Positions 1-5,529 of a stretch of 6,705 nt of DNA are shown one piece after another. The translations under genes were made by a program, and so were the position numbers. Under the pieces are notes generated by a model that did not search any database, was not told the origin of the DNA, and saw only the letters and a program-made list of their open reading frames with translations. This DNA is from Azospirillum sp. 47_25. Lineage in GTDB: Bacteria > Pseudomonadota > Alphaproteobacteria > RF32 > CAG-239. The DNA is taken from positions 1 to 6,705 of the forward strand of contig MNTU01000010.1 in the NCBI GenBank assembly GCA_001917125.1, given 5' to 3'. Numbering within the stretch: the stretch's first letter is position 1; every line of letters begins with the position of its first letter.

Positions 1-41
1 ACAAGTCGGATAACAGAAATTTAACACTAAGGAGAAAGAAG

Positions 42-551
42 ATGAAACTATCAATTTTACTGGCGGGGAGCATTTTAACCTCGGCGATTGTCGGCAACGC
101 TTATGCCCAGACCTGCGGTGCTCAACCATCGTGCTCCTCTCTCGGGTATAACCTGTCTTCAACGTCGGGCTGTTTGGGAACGGCCGTTAAATGTCCGTTT
201 GAAAACAAATATAACTGCATAACCCAGTCCAATCTTTCCGAATATTCCAAAAACAGCAGTAACTGGTGGTACAAAGACAAAGGTACCGGTCTGATCTTTC
301 AGGGCGGGAAAATTTATGTATCGACAACAACCGAAAGCGGAACTTATGTCAGCTTTCCAAAATCATTCAGCAGCAAACCAATGACCCTTGTTGTCAGTCC
401 CTATGATACGACAGATGACAGCCCTGCAGATAAAAACTATGTTACAACGACAAGAAACATCTCTAGCTCATCATTTTATGTAAGACTTTGGGATACTGAG
501 AAGAGTGAGCCTCGCAGAGGTTATGCCAGCTGGTTTGCCGTCGGTTATTAA
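42..551 (+). CDS. Secreted Cys-rich protein with phage tail-fibre-like C-terminal domain
   Basis: The 169-residue product starts with a clear Sec signal peptide (residues 1-22, cleavage likely after AYA). The start is fixed by AAGGAG at 29-34, 7 nt before the ATG. The mature protein has two parts. Residues 25-59 hold five cysteines (25, 31, 44, 51, 59) in the pattern C-x2-LGYN ... C ... CP ... C, which suggests disulfides formed in the periplasm or outside the cell. Residues about 73-169 resemble the C-terminal tip domain of gp53-like tail fibres: an aromatic lead-in, then GTGLIFQGGK (81-90), a beta strand with VSFPKSF (103-109), a Ser/Thr-rich stretch and the ending WFAVGY, comparable to the WIAIGY-like endings of those tips. 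This match is from memory of the family. In phage such domains trimerise and bind surface receptors; here the signal peptide suggests an exported bacterial protein, with adhesion or surface binding as an inferred role. No phage genes are adjacent. The gene is closed by a terminator directly after its stop codon. The gene is secure; the domain call is moderate. Confidence 0.85.
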   Translation: MKLSILLAGSILTSAIVGNAYAQTCGAQPSCSSLGYNLSSTSGCLGTAVKCPFENKYNCITQSNLSEYSKNSSNWWYKDKGTGLIFQGGKIYVSTTTESGTYVSFPKSFSSKPMTLVVSPYDTTDDSPADKNYVTTTRNISSSSFYVRLWDTEKSEPRRGYASWFAVGY

Positions 552-586
552 AAAAAAGCCCCTGCTGAAATGCGGGGCTTTTTTTT
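549..586. terminator. Bidirectional intrinsic terminator between convergent genes
   Basis: GCCCC at 558-562 pairs with GGGGC at 574-578 around a short loop that can form two further G-C pairs (564-565 with 572-573). The stem is flanked by an A run (550-557) and a T run (579-586), so either strand gives a hairpin followed by a U tract. It overlaps the stop codon of the upstream plus-strand gene and lies 12 nt past the stop of the minus-strand gene, so it can serve both. Confidence 0.9.
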
Positions 587-597
587 AATCGGAAGGC

Positions 598-894
598 TTA
601 ATCAATTTGCACGGCCTTTTTTCCGTCTGTTTCAACAACCGTCAGATTTTCAGCCTGAACTCCCGCTTCCATTTCACAATAATGCAGGCGGGTTGTTTTG
701 TAAGTATGTCCAGAAAGCATTTCCTTGACATAATACATTCCCTTTGCATAAACAACCAGACAAAAATGGATTGTTTTTTCGCAACCGGTAAACACACTTG
801 AGAGTACGGGCATTTCGCTCAAAAAGCAGGCATCTTCGGGAAAGGCTTTCTTCATTTTCTGCAAGCCGTCTTCCATTGTTAAAATTCTACTCAT
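598..894 (-). CDS. Small hypothetical protein, unrecognised (98 aa)
   Basis: This minus-strand frame reads 98 residues from an ATG at 892-894. A TTG at 940-942 would add 16 residues. Neither start has a convincing Shine-Dalgarno sequence, and I prefer the ATG. The product has no signal peptide and no membrane helix. It begins with a probable amphipathic helix (MEDGLQKMKKAF, residues 7-18) and continues with short beta-like stretches (TIHFCLVVYA at 41-50, MYYVKEML at 53-60). Cysteines lie at 23, 38, 45 and 73. It looks like a compact cytosolic alpha/beta domain, but I recognise no family and assign no function. It converges on the plus-strand gene before it and shares the terminator with it, and it diverges from the porin gene, which argues for a real independent gene. 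A short plus-strand frame inside it (607-801) is less protein-like. No clear promoter is visible; an AT-rich TATTAT at 922-927 lacks a matching -35 box. Confidence 0.55.
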   Translation of the reverse strand: MSRILTMEDGLQKMKKAFPEDACFLSEMPVLSSVFTGCEKTIHFCLVVYAKGMYYVKEMLSGHTYKTTRLHYCEMEAGVQAENLTVVETDGKKAVQID

Positions 895-1036
895 GATAAT
901 TAATGTTTTAGGTACGACATCATAATATTTCCATGCCAACAAGCTAGGTCATGTCAGGCAAGAAGTCAATAAATTTATTTGCCACCCTTTATATTCCGAA
1001 ATCAACGCATAAATAATCGGAACATTTGTTTTTTTT

Positions 1037-1041
1037 AGGAG
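1037..1041 (+). promoter_or_regulatory. Ribosome binding site of the porin gene
   Basis: AGGAG lies 7 nt before the ATG at 1049 and fixes that start. The 154-nt divergent gap upstream contains a perfect 12-bp palindrome (968-979) but no promoter with well-spaced -35 and -10 boxes that I would call. Confidence 0.75.
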
Positions 1042-1048
1042 CCGAGGG

Positions 1049-2314
1049 ATGAAAACACAACATTACATTTTAGGAATTTCATTGTTGGCGCTGGGATTAA
1101 ACCTGCCGACGGAAGCTGCCGCCCAGACAGCAACCGTTTATGACAGCCAACAAAGTCTGCAAAACGAAATCAACAAATCTAAAAGCGCCAAGGAGCGCAT
1201 TGCCTCCAACCGAGTACGGAGAAATCACACCTTCAGCGATTTCGGCCAGGCTTATACCGATTTCAAAAACCGTCTCAATAAAGATTACGGTTTTGATTAC
1301 TCGGTTGACATTTCTTATATGGGGCAGCGGGTGGCGCCAAACGGCAAAAAGAACTCCATGCAGACTTATATCTATCCGTCCATTACCTGGACAACCTTTA
1401 ATAACGAATACGGCACGGGAACTTTAAATGCTGCCTATACCATAATCCGATACGGCGGCAAAAACGGCAGCTGGCTCGGCAACCGCATCGGCGTTCAGAC
1501 CGGCATAAACGATTACACCACCGCGCAAAACTCTTTCGACGAATTATATTACAGTTATCAGCTGGGCGGCAAATGGAACTGGCTGACACTCGGCCTCGGC
1601 CAATTTCCGCTTTATAATTTTGACGGCTCGGCTTATGCTGCCAACCAGCAGGTTAACTTCATCAACTATGCTCTGTCGCAAAACGGCTCGTCAACTTATT
1701 CTACCGCCGGGGTCGGCTTGTATGCGCAAATTGCGCCGAATGAAGACTGGACTTTCGTTTTCGGCGGACAAGACGCTACCGATATCGACGGCACCAGCGT
1801 TCAACTGAATAATTTCAGCGATGAACATTACACGTCATTCGCCTCGCTTTCCTATACCCCGACAATTAAGGGTTTGGGCGCCGGACAATATTCGGTTATG
1901 CTTTATAACGTTCCGGGAGTCAAAAAGCAGCCGGAAACCACCAACGGCTGGTCACTCAACATCAGTCAGGATTTGGGCGAAAAGCTGGCAATTTTCGGGC
2001 GTGTCAACGGTGTATCGGGACACACGGCCACCATTAACCAGTCTTATGTTCTGGGCGCGGTTTACAACAATCCGCTGGACCGCAATCCGTTAGACCAGAT
2101 AGGCTTGGCCTTTGCCTATAACAAAATAGACGAAGATGCCGTCGGTTCCAAACTCAACCATGACAGCGAAAAAATTATTGAGGGCTACTGGGCCTGGGGC
2201 ATTTCCAAGTGGATGACGCTGACGCCGGATATTCAGTTTTACATTGATCCGGCCTCTAATCCGAAATCTGATTATGCAACCGTCTTTACCCTTCGCTCCA
2301 CTTTTTTCTTTTAG
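1049..2314 (+). CDS. OprB-family carbohydrate-selective outer-membrane porin
   Basis: The product is a 421-residue outer-membrane beta-barrel of the OprB type, a family known for passive uptake of sugars across the outer membrane. It has a signal peptide (about 1-25, cleavage near AAA|Q) and a short polar helical segment at about 33-55. From about residue 80 it consists of alternating aromatic beta strands with Gly/Asn/Asp-rich turns. Family-like features are the LDQIGLAFAYNK strand (348-359), the late block EGYWAWGISKWMTLTPDIQFYIDP (378-401), and a C-terminal strand ending in Phe, the usual sorting signal for BAM-mediated insertion. Length is close to the usual OprB size of roughly 400-450. 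The gene stands alone: a divergent small gene lies upstream and a strong terminator follows 6 nt after the stop codon. Substrate cannot be read from the sequence, and no sugar-uptake or catabolic genes are adjacent. Family assignment is good; specificity is unknown. Confidence 0.87.
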   Translation: MKTQHYILGISLLALGLNLPTEAAAQTATVYDSQQSLQNEINKSKSAKERIASNRVRRNHTFSDFGQAYTDFKNRLNKDYGFDYSVDISYMGQRVAPNGKKNSMQTYIYPSITWTTFNNEYGTGTLNAAYTIIRYGGKNGSWLGNRIGVQTGINDYTTAQNSFDELYYSYQLGGKWNWLTLGLGQFPLYNFDGSAYAANQQVNFINYALSQNGSSTYSTAGVGLYAQIAPNEDWTFVFGGQDATDIDGTSVQLNNFSDEHYTSFASLSYTPTIKGLGAGQYSVMLYNVPGVKKQPETTNGWSLNISQDLGEKLAIFGRVNGVSGHTATINQSYVLGAVYNNPLDRNPLDQIGLAFAYNKIDEDAVGSKLNHDSEKIIEGYWAWGISKWMTLTPDIQFYIDPASNPKSDYATVFTLRSTFFF

Positions 2315-2320
2315 AAACCG

Positions 2321-2345
2321 CAGCCGGAGCATTCCGGCTGTTTTT
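2321..2345 (+). terminator. Intrinsic terminator of the porin gene
   Basis: There is a perfect 8-bp stem, CAGCCGGA (2321-2328) with TCCGGCTG (2333-2340), around a GCAT loop and followed directly by TTTTT. It lies 6 nt after the porin stop codon and insulates the next operon from it. Confidence 0.93.
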
Positions 2346-2385
2346 ATATACAGCGTCAGAAATTTAACTTTACTTTTACCGGGCT

Positions 2386-2416
2386 TTGACTGTAAATAAA
2401 GTATTAATTTTATAAG
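2386..2416 (+). promoter_or_regulatory. Candidate sigma70 promoter of the protease/7TM/ATP-grasp operon
   Basis: TTGACT (2386-2391) is a 5/6 match to the -35 consensus and TATAAG (2411-2416) a 5/6 match to the -10. The 19-bp spacer is longer than the ideal 17. The region lies between the porin terminator and the first operon gene, where a promoter is expected. It predicts transcription starting around 2422-2424, which leaves a leader of only about 15 nt before the ATG at 2439. Confidence 0.45.
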
Positions 2417-2438
2417 TAATAATCAATGATGAACAACC

Positions 2439-2987
2439 ATGAAGAAAATCAGTAAATTTGTAACCGTAATCTTTTTTACCGCCATGTGTGCCGCCTGCCA
2501 AAATACTCAGAAAACCCATCCCGTCCCGCCGAAAATTGTTCCGGCGGTCGAAATCAAACGCCCGGAAACCCCTAAACATGTGCTGGGCATTATCGGCGCT
2601 GTGGAACCGATTTATATGCTGCCGATGAAAACGCCGTTTGCGGCCCGGATTGACACCGGTGCCGAAAATTCGTCGCTTGACGTTGATAATATGAAAACGT
2701 TTGAAAGAGACGGAGAAAAATGGGTCAGCTTTGATTTGGCCAACCGTCAGGGCGGCGAAAGACATCATTTTGAAAAGAAAATTCTCAAATTTGTGACGAT
2801 TACCCGCATTCACAAAAGCGAAAAGCGTCCGTCTGTGATGATGGATGTCAATTTCGGCGGGCAAATCATCAAAGCCAGATTCTCACTGGCTGACCGCGAA
2901 AAATTCGAATATCAGGCTCTGGTCGGCCGCAACATTTTAACCGGCCGCGCCATTGTCGATACCGCACTTTCCAATACCTTACGCTAG
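2439..2987 (+). CDS. Secreted retropepsin-like (RimK-associated 'ATP-dependent zinc protease' family) protein, probable lipoprotein
   Basis: The 182-residue product begins with a short hydrophobic export signal ending in MCAAC. Cys20 is the probable lipidation site, although Cys at -3 is atypical for a lipobox. Residue 21 is Gln and not Asp, which under the usual Lol rule would favour the outer membrane. A proline-rich linker (about 27-46) leads to the catalytic domain (about 49-182). This has the aspartic-protease-like motif DTGA at 72-75 followed by SSL (78-80), and near the end LVGRNIL (161-167) and VDTA (173-176). Both blocks are typical of the family annotated as ATP-dependent zinc protease, which structurally resembles retropepsin; the name is historical and no ATP site is visible. 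The family often sits beside RimK-like ligases, as here. It is the first gene of a tight operon, 16 nt before the 7TM gene. The start lacks a clear Shine-Dalgarno sequence, but the signal peptide supports it. Processing or removing a peptide-like product of the ligase is inference. Confidence 0.85.
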   Translation: MKKISKFVTVIFFTAMCAACQNTQKTHPVPPKIVPAVEIKRPETPKHVLGIIGAVEPIYMLPMKTPFAARIDTGAENSSLDVDNMKTFERDGEKWVSFDLANRQGGERHHFEKKILKFVTITRIHKSEKRPSVMMDVNFGGQIIKARFSLADREKFEYQALVGRNILTGRAIVDTALSNTLR

Positions 2988-3003
2988 AAAAGAGATTTGA
3001 CCC

Positions 3004-4539
3004 ATGTTAAAAAAGTTTGTTTCGGTTCGCAAAATTCTTACACTCGGACTGGTTTTATCCATGCTGTTTGCCGCTTACAGCATTTATTACAAAACCAAAG
3101 ACTGGGGATTTACCTTTATTCCGAAGCAAACGACCAAAGTATGGACAATCGAAGCTCATGTTTCTTTTGAGCCTAACGGCGACCCGATTAAGGTTTCAAT
3201 CGCCACACCGACAATCAGCGACGACTTCAAAATTCTTGACGAAGATATTGTTGCTCCCAAATATAAAGTTCAAAAACAGGCAAAGCAAAACCGCGTAATT
3301 CTGACCTCGGACAATTTGGAAGCAGAACAGAACATTTATTACCGGGTTCTGCTGTTTGACAATGAAGATACCCGCGGCAAAACGGCTGCTCCGGTTCCGC
3401 CGAAACCGGAAAAACCGATTTTTGACGCTCAGATGACCGCAACGGCGGAAAAGCTTATGCAGCAGGCAGAGGCCATGCCAGGCGATGAGGTTCAGAAAGT
3501 TATCCGTTTGTTCAACCAGACGCCGCCGGATTCAACGGTGGTTGCCTTTCTGCCGATGAAAAAAACACCGAAGGACGTTTTAAACGCTATCCGCACTCTG
3601 CTTGATTTTAAGGGAATTCCCAACCGGACGGCCCGCGGCATCAGGCTGGAAGAAGACAAACAGTCCTTTACGGCCGATTTGATGCTGGAAGCTTATGCCG
3701 ACGGCGTTTGGAAACTTTACAACATTGAAACCGGCAAAAAAGGGAAACCGGAGAATTTCGTTTTGTTCCAGCGCGGCGGCGAATCTCTGATTGATGTTGA
3801 GGGCGGCAACAATTCGACAATTAAATTCTCGGTAATGAAGTCGATTACTTCCTCGCTCAGCCTGGCGGGGAAACGCGCCAAACTGGCCAATCAGGAAACT
3901 TCTTTCGGCTTTTCGGTATTTAATCTTCCGCTGAACGAGCAGAACACGATTAAATGGCTGACCATTTTCCCGCTGGCGATATTGGTAATCGTTTTAATCC
4001 GCAATGTGGTCGGTATTTTGACTATGGGCACGTTTACCCCGATGCTGATCGCTCTGGCTCTGGTTAAAACCGGTCTGGTTCCCGGGCTTATCTGTTTTTC
4101 GATTATTCTGGCGGTCGGCCTGCTGCTGCGGTCGGTTTTATCGCGGCTGAACCTGCTGCTGGTGCCGAGAATTTCTGCCGTGGTTATTTTTGTTATTTTG
4201 ATGATGCAGCTGATGACCATTCTCGGCTATCGTTTCAGCGTTGATATCGGTTTGTCGGCAGTCTTTTTCCCGATTATCATTATGGCCTGGATTATCGAAC
4301 GGGCTTCGATTACCTGGGAAGAGGAAGGTTCCAGCAACGCACTGCGCGAGGTTTTCTTCAGTGTTATCGCCGCAATCATTACTTATGCCATTATCAGCAA
4401 CGAGGTTATCCGCCATATTATGTTCGTGTTTAACGAACTGAATCTGGTTATTTTGTTCATCGTTATGCTGCTCGGCACTTATACGGGCTATCGCCTGACC
4501 GAACTGAAACGCTTTGCCCCTCTGGTCAAGGACAAATAA
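3004..4539 (+). CDS. Inactive transglutaminase-like domain fused to seven C-terminal membrane helices
   Basis: The 511-residue product has one N-terminal membrane helix (about 12-28), a large soluble region (about 30-315) and about seven hydrophobic helices near 317-333, 337-353, 358-376, 389-407, 412-431, 449-466 and 478-495. This matches the family described as inactive transglutaminase with a 7TM domain. A transglutaminase-like core is visible at about 187-243: TPKDVLNAIRTLLDFKGIP followed by NR (188-208) corresponds to the region that normally carries the catalytic Cys and the GIPaR motif, and LEAYADGVWKLYNIETG (228-244) to the E-x-W...D region. The Cys, His and Asp expected in an active enzyme are not evident, which is typical of this family. 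The soluble region is probably periplasmic, placing it with the exported protease. The start at 3004 is 16 nt after the protease gene, with a purine-rich AAAAGAGA upstream. The stop codon is separated by 1 nt from the ligase ATG, so the two are very likely translationally coupled. A role in presenting or moving the ligase substrate is inferred. Confidence 0.88.
   Translation: MLKKFVSVRKILTLGLVLSMLFAAYSIYYKTKDWGFTFIPKQTTKVWTIEAHVSFEPNGDPIKVSIATPTISDDFKILDEDIVAPKYKVQKQAKQNRVILTSDNLEAEQNIYYRVLLFDNEDTRGKTAAPVPPKPEKPIFDAQMTATAEKLMQQAEAMPGDEVQKVIRLFNQTPPDSTVVAFLPMKKTPKDVLNAIRTLLDFKGIPNRTARGIRLEEDKQSFTADLMLEAYADGVWKLYNIETGKKGKPENFVLFQRGGESLIDVEGGNNSTIKFSVMKSITSSLSLAGKRAKLANQETSFGFSVFNLPLNEQNTIKWLTIFPLAILVIVLIRNVVGILTMGTFTPMLIALALVKTGLVPGLICFSIILAVGLLLRSVLSRLNLLLVPRISAVVIFVILMMQLMTILGYRFSVDIGLSAVFFPIIIMAWIIERASITWEEEGSSNALREVFFSVIAAIITYAIISNEVIRHIMFVFNELNLVILFIVMLLGTYTGYRLTELKRFAPLVKDK
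4528..4532 (+). promoter_or_regulatory. Ribosome binding site deciding the ATP-grasp start
   Basis: AAGGA inside the last codons of the 7TM gene lies 8 nt before the ATG at 4541. It supports that ATG over the in-frame TTG at 4514, which lies before this site and would add nine residues with no family likeness. Confidence 0.75.
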
Positions 4540-4540
4540 A

Positions 4541-5497
4541 ATGTTTGAGAAACTGTTTTCCAGATTTGCCAGCCCCCGCCGATTGCGCGAAGCGGGCATC
4601 CTCGGCATGAACCGGCGCAATTACAACGTTATTGCCAAAAACAACAGGCGCCGGCTTTATCCGCTGGTGGACGATAAAGTACAAACCAAAATGCTGGCCA
4701 ATAAAATCGGCATCAATACTCCGGGATTAATCGGTGTTATTGAATATCAGCACGAAGTCAAAAACATTCTCAACATCGTTAAGAACTATAAGGAATTCGT
4801 GGTTAAACCGGCACACGGCAGCGGCGGCAAAGGCGTTTTGGTGATCAAAGACTATACGGAAGACGCTTTTACCACGCCTTCGGGCAAACAAATCAGCTAC
4901 AACGAGTTGTATCAGCATGTTTCCAACGTGCTCAGCGGCCTATACAGTCTGGGCGGCAAATATGACGTTGCCGTCATTGAAGAACTGGTTCACTTCAGCG
5001 ATATTTTCGATCAATACAGTTATCAGGGCATTCCTGACGTGCGGGTTATCGTTTACAAAGGCTATCCGGCAATGGCAATGATGCGGCTGGCAACAGCCGA
5101 ATCGGACGGACGGGCTAATCTGCATCAGGGTGCCGTCGGGGTCGGCTTGGATATTCACAGCGGAAAAGCGATTAATGCGGTTATGCATAATCTGCCGATT
5201 ACGGTTCACCCGGACACCGGCGTTGATTTGATGAAACTGGAAGTTCCGTTCTGGAAAGAACATTTGGAAATTGCCACCAAAGCCTATGAGATGACCAATC
5301 TCGGCTATCTGGGCGCAGACATTGTGCTGGACAAATTCCGCGGCCCGATGATGCTGGAGCTCAACGCCCGTCCCGGCCTGGCAATTCAAATTGCCAACAG
5401 CTGCGGACTGGCCAAAGTTTTGAAAAAAATAGACAAGAGCTATCCGAAAGGACTGACAGCAGCCGAACGGCTTGATTTCGTCTTAAAAAATAACTAA
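4541..5497 (+). CDS. RimK-related ATP-grasp ligase (alpha-L-glutamate ligase-like)
   Basis: The 318-residue product is a cytoplasmic ATP-grasp enzyme. Such enzymes activate a carboxylate as an acyl phosphate and join it to an amine. Visible parts are a basic N-terminal helix (RRLREAGILGMNRRN, 13-27), DDKVQTK (44-50) leading into the ATP-grasp fold, the nucleotide-binding loop KPAHGSGGKGV (89-99), the hinge strand VIEEL (145-149), DVRVIVYKG (166-174), RANLHQGAVGVG (191-202), the Mg-binding region around Asp260, and MLELNARPG (271-279) with Glu273 and Asn275. All expected catalytic blocks are intact. The arrangement and the neighbours match the family annotated as alpha-L-glutamate ligase-related; the true amino-acid and acceptor substrates are not shown by the sequence. 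The ATG follows the 7TM stop codon by 1 nt, so the two products are probably made in fixed ratio and may act as a complex at the membrane. A glutathione-synthetase or sugar-transfer ATP-grasp relative is less likely given the context. Confidence 0.9.
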   Translation: MFEKLFSRFASPRRLREAGILGMNRRNYNVIAKNNRRRLYPLVDDKVQTKMLANKIGINTPGLIGVIEYQHEVKNILNIVKNYKEFVVKPAHGSGGKGVLVIKDYTEDAFTTPSGKQISYNELYQHVSNVLSGLYSLGGKYDVAVIEELVHFSDIFDQYSYQGIPDVRVIVYKGYPAMAMMRLATAESDGRANLHQGAVGVGLDIHSGKAINAVMHNLPITVHPDTGVDLMKLEVPFWKEHLEIATKAYEMTNLGYLGADIVLDKFRGPMMLELNARPGLAIQIANSCGLAKVLKKIDKSYPKGLTAAERLDFVLKNN

Positions 5498-5517
5498 ATA
5501 TTCAGCAGAATACCAAA

Positions 5518-5523
5518 AAGGAG
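5518..5523 (+). promoter_or_regulatory. Strong ribosome binding site deciding the cyclophilin start
   Basis: AAGGAG lies 6 nt before the ATG at 5530. It supports translation of the full lysine-rich N-terminal tail over a start at the internal Met44, just before the cyclophilin domain. Confidence 0.85.
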
Positions 5524-5529
5524 ATTATC

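Noticed and set aside
42..551. Possible prophage remnant because of the tail-fibre-like domain
   Set aside because: There is a Sec signal peptide, its own terminator, and no phage structural, lysis or integrase gene nearby.
607..801. Plus-strand frame of 64 codons inside the minus-strand hypothetical gene
   Set aside because: It starts at TTG without a ribosome binding site, has a composition unlike a folded protein, and overlaps the longer minus-strand frame that has its own terminator.
895..942. TTG start extending the minus-strand gene by 16 residues
   Set aside because: No Shine-Dalgarno sequence precedes it and the extra residues add no recognisable feature; the ATG at 894 is the simpler choice, though not certain.
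987..1017. Promoter before the porin gene
   Set aside because: TTGCCA (979-984) and several AT-rich -10-like hexamers exist, but none are spaced at 15-19 bp, so no promoter was called.
2376..2864. Minus-strand open frame of 162 codons across the protease gene
   Set aside because: It is His/Arg/Phe-rich, as expected of the antisense of a real gene, and the plus strand carries clear protease motifs.
4514..4540. Upstream TTG start for the ATP-grasp gene
   Set aside because: It would overlap the 7TM gene and add nine residues; AAGGA sits at the right distance for the ATG at 4541 instead.
4138..4620. Minus-strand open frame of 160 codons across the 7TM/ligase junction
   Set aside because: It spans two well-supported genes, is rich in Asn, Gln and His, and shows no family likeness.
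4940..5389. Minus-strand open frame of 149 codons inside the ATP-grasp gene
   Set aside because: It is antisense to intact ATP-grasp motifs; its length follows from the codon bias of the real gene.
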